In this document: positions 35,101-42,516 of the stretch, one piece after another | Position numbering within the stretch: position 1 is the stretch's first letter | Layout: each line of letters opens with the position of its first letter | Source of the DNA: Bacteroidota bacterium | GTDB lineage: Bacteria; Bacteroidota; Bacteroidia; Flavobacteriales; Weeksellaceae | Length of the DNA stretch: 51,441 bases | Assembly: GCA_023458415.1 (NCBI GenBank) | Contig: JAEWZO010000008.1 | Coordinates: 1-51,441 of the forward strand | Direction: 5' to 3' | Program-made: the position numbers and the translations under genes | The notes under the pieces: model-generated | What the model was told of the DNA's origin: nothing | What the model saw: only the letters and a program-made list of their open reading frames with translations | Databases searched by the model: none

Positions 35101-36320
35101 AGGTTAATCTGATGAATTTCACCAACCAAATGGTAGATTTGCCACATGCGGAAAATAGTTTCACATTTTATCTTACGCAGACTGATGCTCAGAATGCTCA
35201 GAATGCAATTCAAAATCCTGAGAATCTCGAGCAGAATCCAATGCCAACGAGAGTTTGGGTTCGTGTTGAAAATATTCCTGGTTGCTTTGATGTAAATTTT
35301 ATTGATCTGAAAATTGGAGACCTTATTCCAGTGTTGGCGAGTTCATTTACGATTGATAATGTGTGTGACGTTGGAAACGATTTGCAGGAAACTATCGATA
35401 TTACACAGTTTGAAAATCAGATTTTTCCAACGGGTGCTTTCTCCTATTTCCCAAGCGAAACTGATCTACATAACGGAACAAATGAGATTCAGAATCCTCA
35501 AAACTATCTTTTTAATGGCGGTTTACACGGGACTACCATTTATATAAAAGTAACCGCAGCTGATTACTGTCCGGCATTGGCTACTGTTTTTGTCAGCCTT
35601 AAAAAAGAACCGGCTTTCCAGATTGAAGACCAATATTTCTGTCCTTACAATGATGGTTTTGTTGATATTAAACCCAATTTCTCAGGCTTGGATATCGTTC
35701 AGTATGAATGGAAAAATCCTTCCGGCGAAATAATTTCTACGTCCGACGAACTTCTCGGTGTCAATCAAGCCGGAATTTATACCGTCAATGTTGTGGGCGC
35801 AAACGGATGTACTTTCTCCACACAGTTTGAGGTTAAGGCATTCGATGTTCCCGTAATAACAGAACTGATTGCAAACGGCGATTCGTACACGGTGATTGCG
35901 GAAGGTACTAAACCAATTGTGTATTCCGTGGATGGTGTAACGTGGCAGAATTCCAATATTTTCAGTAATCTTCCGCACGGAGTAATCACTTTTTATGTAA
36001 AGTATGATGGTGAAGATTGTTTGGGTCTGGAGAAACAGGGACTCATCACGAAAATCAACAATGTTATTACACCTAATGGTGACGGTATCAATGATTTTTG
36101 GGAAATTGATGGGCTTCATGTTTTCGACGGAAAAAATTCTACAGTCAAAATTTTCGACAGATATGAGAAGACGGTTTTCAGGCAGGAAACCAATCAAAAG
36201 ATTTCTTGGGACGGTAAATCTCTGGGTCGTCCGGTACCAACAGGAACTTATTGGTACACATTGCAACTGGGCGATGGTCGGTTTTACAGCGGCTGGATTC
36301 TTGTAAAAAACCGCGATTAG
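32118..36320 (+). CDS. Giant repeat-containing surface protein with T9SS type B C-terminal domain
   Basis: 1400 residues from ATG at 32118 (an in-frame TTG at 32112 is less likely). A signal peptide ends near CIYVQSQ (~18). Residues ~60-250 form an N-terminal domain (SLPFDFCFYGVSYNELVVGCNGLITFDLS) seen in many flavobacterial adhesins. Nine tandem repeats follow, starting near residues 332, 422, 515, 604, 700, 788, 885, 984 and 1081. Each begins with a C-D-x-N-x-D-G-x-E-like motif that looks calcium-binding, followed by a conserved alternation of hydrophobic residues. The C-terminal ~90 residues are a gliding-motility-associated CHU_C domain (VITPNGDGINDFWEIDGL, WDGKSLGRPVPTGTYWYTLQL, SGWILVKNRD), the type B export signal. 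No enzyme domain is seen, so attachment or a matrix role is likely. Confidence 0.88.
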   Translation: MRKTLLFLLSFFCIYVQSQICAVPRITDALGNEEVLVDCSYPMQNNGKCLSLSVDYPKFFSTDQYQVTSQSFLPVVPLNSGTALNANYDDLFAEKLSLPFDFCFYGVSYNELVVGCNGLITFDLSQLGNVSYPNITANNPSPQLPKNSIFGVLSDMVFSAADDSEIYYSVIGSAPCRKFVVNFYRGRMAGCEERISSQIVLHEGSNEIDVFVESKPLPCGSAKFRESLIGIQNKDGTIGATPPGRQTGVWSAQNEGWKFSPAGGEIMPIFSWKNSSGETVGSAATVSVCPEKNEVYSVEISYSACGKTYKTTDAIAVNFAPDFPLANDFTVLLCSGNASGENVDLNSYQTSLTPNPSANFNFTFHLSQSDAESRLNPQPTNVVITSSATYFVRVESKSNTSCFRVSLLQLDFISNAVSSNVTVCDLNGDGIETNFVLSRLRNQLISSGASGTLEFYATAADANNSVNHITTMNLTATSVFWVRFNSGGCSLVHGPVSVNFSAGPVINTPVTFSDTLCDIHANGLEPYSFSNIDSLITSDTSLQIKYYSTYDQAVSGTGDSMFMVTEGTSIIYARVEIPGGCYSIAEVHLIITFTKVEAINKNAVICFDGTEDKTFDLSVLAQGMLQSEDPGITVTYFDNYFNAVEGSAVYQIPLSQTITDNGPKVFKEFFVRFENSSGCYTVRSLTVTLLHPQAAQTSFQVCDKNNDGQESVNLSVFRASILGVQSGSVTFFSVADGTGIINTPVTVNGNLQVWAQVNVEGCTEIYPIQISLVPVPNVTSEITKINNNQCDNNNDGTELFDLTALQQEIYSGAQPVIFSWYSGYDATSDTFQGFISNPTVYEAGSTSTVFAKVTSVSGHCHSVSKITIVNHFLPAIKLRNNAVLKKCDYDFNLQESFTLSDAIDQIFIQSENTVPLSDIAITYYATKEHADAGLPGNQIAVTQITTISEVTVWARFTDSNGCFSTAPILLKTYLPPKAISSTITICDTDLDGIPQVNLMNFTNQMVDLPHAENSFTFYLTQTDAQNAQNAIQNPENLEQNPMPTRVWVRVENIPGCFDVNFIDLKIGDLIPVLASSFTIDNVCDVGNDLQETIDITQFENQIFPTGAFSYFPSETDLHNGTNEIQNPQNYLFNGGLHGTTIYIKVTAADYCPALATVFVSLKKEPAFQIEDQYFCPYNDGFVDIKPNFSGLDIVQYEWKNPSGEIISTSDELLGVNQAGIYTVNVVGANGCTFSTQFEVKAFDVPVITELIANGDSYTVIAEGTKPIVYSVDGVTWQNSNIFSNLPHGVITFYVKYDGEDCLGLEKQGLITKINNVITPNGDGINDFWEIDGLHVFDGKNSTVKIFDRYEKTVFRQETNQKISWDGKSLGRPVPTGTYWYTLQLGDGRFYSGWILVKNRD

Positions 36321-36381
36321 CAGAAGCTGCAGTTTTTCTACTGATCAAAATTTCCTAATTTTATGGTAAATAATTTAAGCA

Positions 36382-37290
36382 ATGGCTTTCATCGATTATT
36401 ATAAAACTTTAGGAATCCAGAAATCGGCTACCGCGGATGAAATTAAAAAAGCGTACCGTAAACTTGCCCGAAAATACCATCCCGACGTAAATCCCGGCGA
36501 CAAGGAAGCGGAGAAAAAATTCAAGGAAATCAATGAAGCCAATGAAGTGCTGAGTAATCCTGAGAACCGCGCGAAATACGATAAATACGGCGAAAACTGG
36601 AAGCACGGTGAAGAGTACGAAAAAGCGCAGCAACAGCAAAGATATCAACAGCAGAGCAGTGGTTTTGGTGGCTTTTCTGGAAGTGATTTTGGAGGTGACG
36701 CCGATTATTCCGATTTTTTCCAAAGCATGTTCGGTGGCGGATTTGGCAGCAGCCGCGGACGAAGTTCTTCCGGGAAATTCAAAGGACAGGACGTTTCTGC
36801 GGAACTGACGGTTACGTTGGAGCAGGCTTCTAAAACCCATCAGCAAACATTTGAAATCAATGGAAGGAAAGTGCGCATTACGATTCCTGCAGGAATTTAC
36901 GATGGACAGCAAATTAAACTGAAAGGTCACGGTAATCCTGGATTTAACGGAGGTCCGAACGGTGATTTGTATATAACTTTCAACATTACTCCAGATAAAA
37001 ATTTTGAACGAACCGGTGATGATCTGAAAACCAATGTGAATTTAGATTTGTACACCGCAATTCTAGGTGGTGAAGTAAAAGTAAACACCTTGGATGGGTT
37101 AATTAATCTGAAAGTGAAACCGGGAACACAAAACGGAGCCACTGTAAGACTTCGCGGTAAAGGTTTTCCGGTGTATAAAAAAGACGGAGAATTTGGGGAT
37201 TTATATGTAACCTACGAAGTGAAACTTCCCGAAGAACTTTCGGAAAAAGAGAAAGAACTTTTCCAGCAACTTAAAGATTTGAAAAAATGA
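36382..37290 (+). CDS. cbpA: DnaJ-domain co-chaperone / curved DNA-binding protein CbpA
   Basis: A 302-aa cytosolic Hsp40. The J domain (~5-70) has the HPD motif at 33-35, which stimulates DnaK ATPase. A Gln/Gly/Phe-rich linker (~85-130: QQQRYQQQSSGFGGFSG, SMFGGGFGSSRG) precedes the C-terminal substrate-binding domains (RKVRITIPAGIYDGQQIKLKGHG, NLDLYTAILGGEVKV, LRGKGFPVY). There is no cysteine-rich zinc-finger domain, so it is the CbpA class and not canonical DnaJ. Its stop overlaps the start of the next gene, a CbpM-type modulator, in the ATGA arrangement, which strengthens the assignment. Confidence 0.92.
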   Translation: MAFIDYYKTLGIQKSATADEIKKAYRKLARKYHPDVNPGDKEAEKKFKEINEANEVLSNPENRAKYDKYGENWKHGEEYEKAQQQQRYQQQSSGFGGFSGSDFGGDADYSDFFQSMFGGGFGSSRGRSSSGKFKGQDVSAELTVTLEQASKTHQQTFEINGRKVRITIPAGIYDGQQIKLKGHGNPGFNGGPNGDLYITFNITPDKNFERTGDDLKTNVNLDLYTAILGGEVKVNTLDGLINLKVKPGTQNGATVRLRGKGFPVYKKDGEFGDLYVTYEVKLPEELSEKEKELFQQLKDLKK

Positions 37291-37592
37291 GCGAAAGAAT
37301 TTCAAGAGAAGAACTTGTAAAAATATATAATGTGGAAATCACTTTTTTCGATTCTCTGGAAGAAAGTGGGCTTCTGAAAACCGAAATGGAAGACGATGTG
37401 AAATACCTTATTTATGAAGAACTTTCGGCCTTCGAAAGATTCGCTAATTGGCATTATGATCTGGAAGTAAACATTCCGGGGATAGAAATGATTCACAGTC
37501 TGTTACAGAAATTGGAAAATGCAAAGGCAGAAAATCAGCAACTATTGCAGAAACTGAATGCTATTTCAGCGAAATACGAAGATTTAGAGTAA
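37287..37592 (+). CDS. cbpM: Chaperone modulator CbpM-like protein
   Basis: A 101-aa MerR-like helical protein. The N-terminal half matches CbpM (ISREELVKIYNVEITFFDSLEESGLL and LIYEELSAFERFANWHYDLEVNIPGIEMI). The C-terminus is a coiled coil (LLQKLENAKAENQQLLQKLNAI). In E. coli CbpM binds the J domain of CbpA and blocks its co-chaperone and DNA-binding activities. The start overlaps the cbpA stop by four bases, so translation is probably coupled. Its stop lies 2 bases from the end of the converging lipoprotein gene, with no hairpin between them. Confidence 0.88.
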   Translation: MSERISREELVKIYNVEITFFDSLEESGLLKTEMEDDVKYLIYEELSAFERFANWHYDLEVNIPGIEMIHSLLQKLENAKAENQQLLQKLNAISAKYEDLE

Positions 37593-37594
37593 AC

Positions 37595-38209
37595 CTAAAT
37601 CGTCCACTCATCGTTCACAATTGCAACCAGGAAATATTTTCCATTGTATTTTTCAAAAACCAGCCGCAGCGAATTCCAGTCCATGCCTCCGTATTGTTCG
37701 CTGCCTTCAATATAGTTTTCTGTGAACTGAGCCACGGTATATTTTTCCTGTAAATTGTTTAAGGAATTACCGGTGCCCTGAAACTCATTTGCCGAATAAT
37801 TTCCCACAGAAAAATCTCTTTTCCAAACCCAATTCTTCAGATAATCCTTTAAGGAAACCACGAGCGGATCTCCCGTTCCGTCCTTTTCACCAAAGGTAAA
37901 CCGAACGTTGCTGTCAATATATTTTTCAAAATCATCACGCGTAAAAATCTTGTCTTTTTCCGGATTTATATAGGCATACATCGAAAACCGGATTCCTTTT
38001 TCGGGATGAATGAAATCAGCTAATTCATTGTAATTTCCGGATTTCAGAACGGAAATCACCTTGTTATTTATAGCTTGCAAAGAATCCTCTTTAGTTTGTT
38101 TTTCAACTGATGTTGAATTTGTTTCAGTAGTGGGTTTTGGGGTAATTGAATCTTTTTCACAGGAAAACAAAAACGTCAGAAAAAACAGAATATGAAGATT
38201 TTTTAGCAT
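37595..38209 (-). CDS. Lipoprotein of unknown function
   Basis: 204 residues with a lipoprotein signal, cysteine 17 in FLFSC, followed by a Thr/Ser/Pro/Lys-rich linker (SITPKPTTETNSTSVEKQTKED). The folded part (~45-204) is a mixed alpha/beta domain with recognisable segments SVLKSGNYNELADFIHPEKGIRFSMYAYI, FTFGEKDGTGDPLVVSLKDYLKNWVW, and a C-terminal sheet ending YNGKYFLVAIVNDEWTI. The last motif, in which a ligand-binding beta sheet ends with an aromatic-rich strand, recalls NTF2-like lipoproteins. Function unknown. A perfect 7-bp palindrome (38222-38239) lies just upstream of the start. Confidence 0.72.
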   Translation of the reverse strand: MLKNLHILFFLTFLFSCEKDSITPKPTTETNSTSVEKQTKEDSLQAINNKVISVLKSGNYNELADFIHPEKGIRFSMYAYINPEKDKIFTRDDFEKYIDSNVRFTFGEKDGTGDPLVVSLKDYLKNWVWKRDFSVGNYSANEFQGTGNSLNNLQEKYTVAQFTENYIEGSEQYGGMDWNSLRLVFEKYNGKYFLVAIVNDEWTI

Positions 38210-38221
38210 GATGTGATTTTC

Positions 38222-38239
38222 ATTATTGCTTACAATAAT
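38222..38239. repeat. Short perfect palindrome upstream of a lipoprotein gene
   Basis: ATTATTG at 38222-38228 and its reverse complement CAATAAT at 38233-38239 flank a 4-base centre, 13 bases upstream of the lipoprotein start. It could be an operator or a leader hairpin. Confidence 0.3.
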
Positions 38240-38324
38240 TCTGCCGCGAATTTGGTCGCAACGACTCGAAGTAATATTAAAGATTTTTTAAGAATTATGT
38301 AAAGTTCAATTGACAGTGCAGTGA

Positions 38325-38332
38325 TATCTTTG
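38325..38332 (+). promoter_or_regulatory. -7 promoter element of an orphan small transcript
   Basis: TATCTTTG, a full TAnnTTTG match, points into the intergenic region towards a 22-codon frame 35 bases away. The nearest upstream TTG (38310-38312) is only 12 bases before it, so the -33 element is weak. Confidence 0.5.
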
Positions 38333-38366
38333 GAATAGAAAAATAAAGAAAAAACCATCTGTTTTT

Positions 38367-38435
38367 ATGAAAGGAAATCTCCTGCGCTGGCTGAGAAAAC
38401 TGAAGGAAAATATTTTTATTTCCGATACCATCTGA
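38367..38435 (+). CDS. Possible 22-aa peptide in an orphan transcription unit
   Basis: ATG at 38367 opens a 22-codon frame ending in TGA at 38435. The peptide begins MKGNLLRWLRKLKENIF and is basic and amphipathic in its first part: the hydrophobic Leu, Trp and Ile residues alternate with Lys and Arg. A TAnnTTTG element lies upstream and a terminator hairpin begins 25 bases after the stop, so a transcript of about 150-160 bases is predicted between two minus-strand genes. The unit could act as a small RNA, as a membrane-active peptide, or as both. I recognise no family. Either product would be unknown to me. Confidence 0.4.
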   Translation: MKGNLLRWLRKLKENIFISDTI

Positions 38436-38459
38436 CACTTTTATTATCATTTTTTACAG

Positions 38460-38498
38460 AAATCCTGCTGAATATTTTTGGCAGGATTTCGCCTTTTT
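38460..38498 (+). terminator. Terminator of the orphan small transcript
   Basis: A 9-bp perfect stem AAATCCTGC/GCAGGATTT (38460-38468 with 38481-38489) is followed by CGCC and five T on the plus strand. The minus strand lacks a T-run after the stem, so it serves the plus strand. Confidence 0.65.
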
Positions 38499-38507
38499 AA
38501 TCATCTC

Positions 38508-40538
38508 TTATTTTAACTGAAACTGCAGTCCCACAGAATAATTTCTGGTCGCCGCCGGATTGTAGAACCTGCCGCCAAATGCGTTGATGTCGTGTCCTAA
38601 ACTGTACTTTGTATTATACAAATTCTGTATCCTAAGCTGCAGAGCGAGTTCACCATACTGAAGCTGAAAAGGGTAGTGCAGCGAAATGTTCCCAACCAAC
38701 GAAGGTGCGGCAATCACCGAGTTGGCATCGTTCAGCGGGATTTCCGAATTGTAGAAATGTGCAATATCCATTTTCAAATTGTCAAAAAAGTTCAAACTGA
38801 TCAGGTTCTGCAGCGAGTTGGAGGGAACTCCGGTTAATCGGTTGCCGGAAAAATCATTTCCGCCGGTTTGATAATTTTTAAATTTAAAATCGAATACATT
38901 TCCGGAAAACCAAAGTTTTATCGACTGCAACACCGGATTGCTCAGCTTTATTTTTCGGGTTTCAAGAATAAATTCGAGGCCTTTCTGTACGGTTTCTCCG
39001 GCATTTTCAAAATATTCATTGCCGTTTTCGTCCTGTTTACGAACGATGGCATCCTTCATCCGAAAATCAAATGCTGCAAGTTCAGCATAGAGAACATTTC
39101 CAAACTGTTTCCGAATTCCTATTTCTTTGTTCCAGCCAAATTCAGGATTTAGCGAAAGATTAATTTGTTGCGTCGAAGAACGAATTTCTTCCGCTGTTGG
39201 AGCAGAATTTCCTTTACTGATTTTTGCACGGACAGAAAATCCATCAGAAATCAAATAAGAAATTCCAAAATCGGGCAACCACTGTTTTTCGAAATTTTTG
39301 CTTCCTGTCTCAGTCTGTGGAAAAAGTGAATTCCAGCTGTAATTCATCAAATTGTAACTTACCGATGCATCCAGAAAAAGACGCTCCGCAAAAACTGCTT
39401 TCTGAGCAAAATAAATAAAGCCACTTTCTGCATTTATTTTATCAAAATTCTGTGGATTTCCGGCAATACCGAAATTGTTATCGAAGTTTTTTACGATGGT
39501 TGCAGACGTGGCGCCTTCGAAACCCAACCTACTTTGCAGCGCAGTTTTCCCGTAATTGCTTTCCCAGTTGAAATGCGTTCGCAATGCCAGATTATTTTCG
39601 AATCTTTTCTCAAAATTGGTGATGAACGGATTGCGCAAATCGTTGTAAATTCCCTGCAATGCGATAAAATGGCTGATATGTGGACTAAACCGATACTGAT
39701 GAGAAATCCCTCCAAAAATAAGTTTTTTGTTGATTCCGGCGTTTTGTTCTTTGGCGCTGGGTAACGTTGAGGTTTTCAGTCGAGCCTGTCGTGGATTTTG
39801 TTGCATCTGTTCCAAAGTAAGTCCGCCCGGAGTTTCATAATGCAAATTTGAATACATCATCAACGAATTGAATTCTCCTTTTTCAGAATATTTTCGGTTG
39901 TTCTTGATCAGAAAAAACTTACGTTCCAAAGCCGACTGTTCCCGGTAAGAATCCGTAGTTTGATAACTTGAATACAAACTAAAATTGTTGTTCGCAGACA
40001 TTTTTGCATAACTGAAATTCCCTTTGAACAGATTAAAACTTCCACCGGAAATTCCAATCGTTTTTTCATCCGGGTTTTTCGTTTTCAGGAGAACTGTTCC
40101 TCCTGTAAAAGATCCAAATTCACCACCTTCCGGACCTTTAAATATTTCAATTTTTCCCAGAACTTCCGGATCCAGAGCATTTAAGTAAGTATTTCCCGAT
40201 GCATCAGAAAGCGAGAAATCATCCAGATAAACTTTGATGTTCCGAACGCCAAAGGGCGAACGAAGTGTGCTTCCACGAACCGAAAAACGATAACTTCCGG
40301 GTGAGCGTTCTTCCAACTTACTTCCGGGAAGTAAGTTGACCGCTTCCAGCATTCGTTCAGGAGCATTTTGATCGAGAAGGCTCGCTCCTGCAACCGCAAC
40401 CGATTTTGTGGAGTTAATGAGTTTTGCAGGTTTTCTGTAAGCATCAATCTGAACTTCCGAAATCAAAGCAACAGAATCCTGTTCCTGCGCCCAAACAAAG
40501 AATGGAGTAAAGAGCAGGGCAGTATAAAATTTTTTCAT
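38508..40538 (-). CDS. TonB-dependent outer-membrane receptor (ferric-siderophore-like)
   Basis: 676 residues from ATG at 40538, where a clean signal peptide (MKKFYTALLF ... FVWAQ) begins. A longer frame starting at 40571 would read across the preceding promoter and terminator. After a TonB-box-like VALISEVQIDA, the plug spans ~30-150 (LEAVNLLPGSKLEERSPGSYRFSVRGSTLRSP, NIKVYLDDFSLSDASG, IEIFKGPEGGEFGSFTGG). The barrel ends with an aromatic-rich strand (NYSVGLQFQLK). Architecture and plug motifs resemble iron-siderophore receptors, but no Fur box or siderophore gene is evident, so substrate is open. Confidence 0.87.
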   Translation of the reverse strand: MKKFYTALLFTPFFVWAQEQDSVALISEVQIDAYRKPAKLINSTKSVAVAGASLLDQNAPERMLEAVNLLPGSKLEERSPGSYRFSVRGSTLRSPFGVRNIKVYLDDFSLSDASGNTYLNALDPEVLGKIEIFKGPEGGEFGSFTGGTVLLKTKNPDEKTIGISGGSFNLFKGNFSYAKMSANNNFSLYSSYQTTDSYREQSALERKFFLIKNNRKYSEKGEFNSLMMYSNLHYETPGGLTLEQMQQNPRQARLKTSTLPSAKEQNAGINKKLIFGGISHQYRFSPHISHFIALQGIYNDLRNPFITNFEKRFENNLALRTHFNWESNYGKTALQSRLGFEGATSATIVKNFDNNFGIAGNPQNFDKINAESGFIYFAQKAVFAERLFLDASVSYNLMNYSWNSLFPQTETGSKNFEKQWLPDFGISYLISDGFSVRAKISKGNSAPTAEEIRSSTQQINLSLNPEFGWNKEIGIRKQFGNVLYAELAAFDFRMKDAIVRKQDENGNEYFENAGETVQKGLEFILETRKIKLSNPVLQSIKLWFSGNVFDFKFKNYQTGGNDFSGNRLTGVPSNSLQNLISLNFFDNLKMDIAHFYNSEIPLNDANSVIAAPSLVGNISLHYPFQLQYGELALQLRIQNLYNTKYSLGHDINAFGGRFYNPAATRNYSVGLQFQLK

Positions 40539-40552
40539 TTTCACCGGATGTA

Positions 40553-40560
40553 CAAAAATA
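40553..40560 (-). promoter_or_regulatory. -7 promoter element inside the glnS terminator tail
   Basis: Minus strand TATTTTTG, a full TAnnTTTG match, begins 1 base after the stem of the glnS terminator and lies 14 bases before the receptor ATG. Confidence 0.5.
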
Positions 40561-40593
40561 AGAAACCCCAAACTAAAACTGTTTTGGGGTTTC
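40556..40593 (-). terminator. Terminator of glnS
   Basis: An 11-bp perfect stem (40562-40572 with 40583-40593) is followed on the minus strand by TTATTTTT, 20 bases after the glnS stop. Confidence 0.8.
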
Positions 40594-40613
40594 GTGGTTT
40601 ATGTTACACAATT

Positions 40614-42287
40614 TTATTCCGGTTTGTAGGAATCTTTCAGAGTTACTGTTCGGTTAAATACCGGTTTTTCGTCGGAAGAATCTCTGTCTTTCGTGAAATA
40701 TCCGATTCTCTGGAACTGATAATGTTCGCCCACTTCGGCGTCTTTCAGACTAGGTTCCGCAAAACCCTGAACAGTTTTCAGCGATTCAGGATTAATGAAA
40801 TCCAGAAAATCTGCTTCTTTTTCAGCGTCCGGTTGCGGATTGGTGAAGAGACGGTCGTAAATTCTAACTTCAATCGGCAACGCATGTTTTGCAGAAACCC
40901 AATGCAAGGTCCCTTTTACTTTTCTTAAACTTTCTTCGGTGCCGCTTCCAGATTTACTTTTCGGATCATAAGTAGCGTAAATTGTGGTGATTTCGCCGTT
41001 TTCATTTTTTTCCACTCGTTCGGCTTTAATAATGTAGGCGGATTTCAGTCTCACTTCACCTCCCAATTTCAGTCTGAAAAATTTATTATTGGCTTCTTCA
41101 CGGAAATCTTCACGTTCAATATACACTTCTCTGCTGAACGGAATCTCTCTGTTTCCTGCATTTTCATCTTCCGGATTGTTTTCTGTTTCCAGCCATTCTT
41201 CTTCATTTTCAGGGTAGTTTTCGATCACAAGTTTTACCGGATCTACTACTGCCATTACTCGTGTCGCTTTTTTGTTAAGATCTTCACGAACGAAGAATTC
41301 CAATAGCTGAATATCGATCAAATTTTCACGTTTTGCTACTCCTACACGGTCAATGAAATTTCTTATTGCCGTAGGCGTATAACCCAATCTTCTCATTCCG
41401 GAAATCGTCGGCATGCGCGGATCGTCCCATCCTGTCACAATTCCTTCCTCAACCAAACGTAAAAGCTTTCTTTTGGAAGTAATCATGTATGTCACGTTCA
41501 TTCTTGCGAATTCGCGCTGTTTGTTTCGAATTTTTTCTTCGTCGTAAACCTGATCCAGATACCAGTTGTATAACGGCCGGTGATTTTCGAATTCCAGTGA
41601 ACAAAGTGAGTGCGAAATTTGCTCGATATAATCGCTTTCGCCATGTGCCCAGTCGTACATCGGGTAAATTTTCCAGTCGGTTCCGGTACGGTGGTGAGGA
41701 CGTTTAAGGATTCTGTACATCACAGGATCGCGCATGTTCATGTTGGGTGAAGTCATATCGATTTTTGCCCGAAGCGACATGCTGCCTTCCTCGAATTCAC
41801 CATTCTTCATTTTTTCGAAAAGCTCCAGAGATTCTTCTAAAGGGCGGTTTCTGAAAGGCGATTCCACACCGTCTTCAGTTGGATTTTTGCGTTGTTCAGT
41901 AATAATTTCCGATGGTTGCTCATCAACATAAGCTTTTCCATCTTTAATCATCTGAACTGCCCAATCGTAAAGCTGCTGAAAATAATCTGAAGCGTACAGT
42001 TCGCGGTCGTATTTAAAACCGAGCCACTCAATATCTCTTTTGATAGCGTCCACATATTCCTGCTCTTCTTTTTCGGGGTTGGTGTCATCAAAACGAAGGT
42101 TTACAGGTGCTCCATATTTTTCTCCCAAACCAAAATTAATACAGATTGCTTTGGTATGTCCCACATGCAGATAACCGTTGGGTTCCGGCGGAAAACGGAA
42201 ACGAAGATCTTCTTTTTTTAGTCCGTTTTTTAAATCATCTTCTATAATCTGCTCAATAAAATTGAGGTATTTTTTATCTTCTTCCAT
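40614..42287 (-). CDS. glnS: Glutaminyl-tRNA synthetase
   Basis: A 557-aa cytosolic class I synthetase charging tRNA-Gln with glutamine. The ATP signature is HVGH at 41-44 within FPPEPNGYLHVGHTKA. The KMSKS counterpart is ITSKRK at 269-274, where the usual Met of GlnRS (MSKRK) is Thr. A GlnRS-typical FDDTNP lies at ~66-71 and the C-terminal beta-barrel anticodon-binding domain spans ~340-557. It has the length of E. coli GlnS with no YqeY fusion. Its presence suggests direct glutaminylation instead of relying only on GatCAB. A TAAATTTG promoter element lies 20 bases before the ATG, and a terminator follows the stop. Confidence 0.95.
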   Translation of the reverse strand: MEEDKKYLNFIEQIIEDDLKNGLKKEDLRFRFPPEPNGYLHVGHTKAICINFGLGEKYGAPVNLRFDDTNPEKEEQEYVDAIKRDIEWLGFKYDRELYASDYFQQLYDWAVQMIKDGKAYVDEQPSEIITEQRKNPTEDGVESPFRNRPLEESLELFEKMKNGEFEEGSMSLRAKIDMTSPNMNMRDPVMYRILKRPHHRTGTDWKIYPMYDWAHGESDYIEQISHSLCSLEFENHRPLYNWYLDQVYDEEKIRNKQREFARMNVTYMITSKRKLLRLVEEGIVTGWDDPRMPTISGMRRLGYTPTAIRNFIDRVGVAKRENLIDIQLLEFFVREDLNKKATRVMAVVDPVKLVIENYPENEEEWLETENNPEDENAGNREIPFSREVYIEREDFREEANNKFFRLKLGGEVRLKSAYIIKAERVEKNENGEITTIYATYDPKSKSGSGTEESLRKVKGTLHWVSAKHALPIEVRIYDRLFTNPQPDAEKEADFLDFINPESLKTVQGFAEPSLKDAEVGEHYQFQRIGYFTKDRDSSDEKPVFNRTVTLKDSYKPE

Positions 42288-42307
42288 TGGAGGTTTTATG
42301 TAATGTG

Positions 42308-42315
42308 CAAATTTA
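42308..42315 (-). promoter_or_regulatory. -7 promoter element of glnS
   Basis: Minus strand TAAATTTG, a full TAnnTTTG match, 20 bases before the glnS ATG. No TTG at the -33 position. Confidence 0.5.
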
Positions 42316-42460
42316 CGAAAAGCGTGTTTGAAAATGAAATAATAGATTTTTTTAGTTGGAACCGATTTTTATTGTACATTTATAATAAACTAATAAAAAG
42401 CTTTTTCCGTAGGGAAATTCTTATTAATAACCATGAAAACAAATCTTATCTTCAGTAATA

Positions 42461-42480
42461 ATTACCCTTTTGTGTAATTG
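42461..42480. promoter_or_regulatory. Palindromic operator copy 1 (upstream of LuxR-type regulator)
   Basis: ATTACCCTTTTGTGTAATTG is centred on an ATTAC-N8-GTAAT inverted repeat and lies 37 bases before the regulator ATG. It is 18/20 identical to a second copy at 45039-45058. The TTG at its right end is spaced 20 bases from CAACTTTG, a near match to the -7 element, so the site overlaps a likely -33 box. Confidence 0.65.
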
Positions 42481-42516
42481 TGAGGAACGGTTTGTTGCTG
42501 CAACTTTGTAACAACG

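Noticed and set aside
35682..36266. 194-codon minus-strand open frame opposite the C-terminus of the giant adhesin
   Set aside because: It covers the conserved type B sorting domain in antisense; no family resemblance.
40614..42287. Damaged KMSKS motif in GlnRS (ITSKRK)
   Set aside because: Only the Met is replaced by Thr; the catalytic Lys and Ser remain and all other motifs are intact, so no loss of function is implied.
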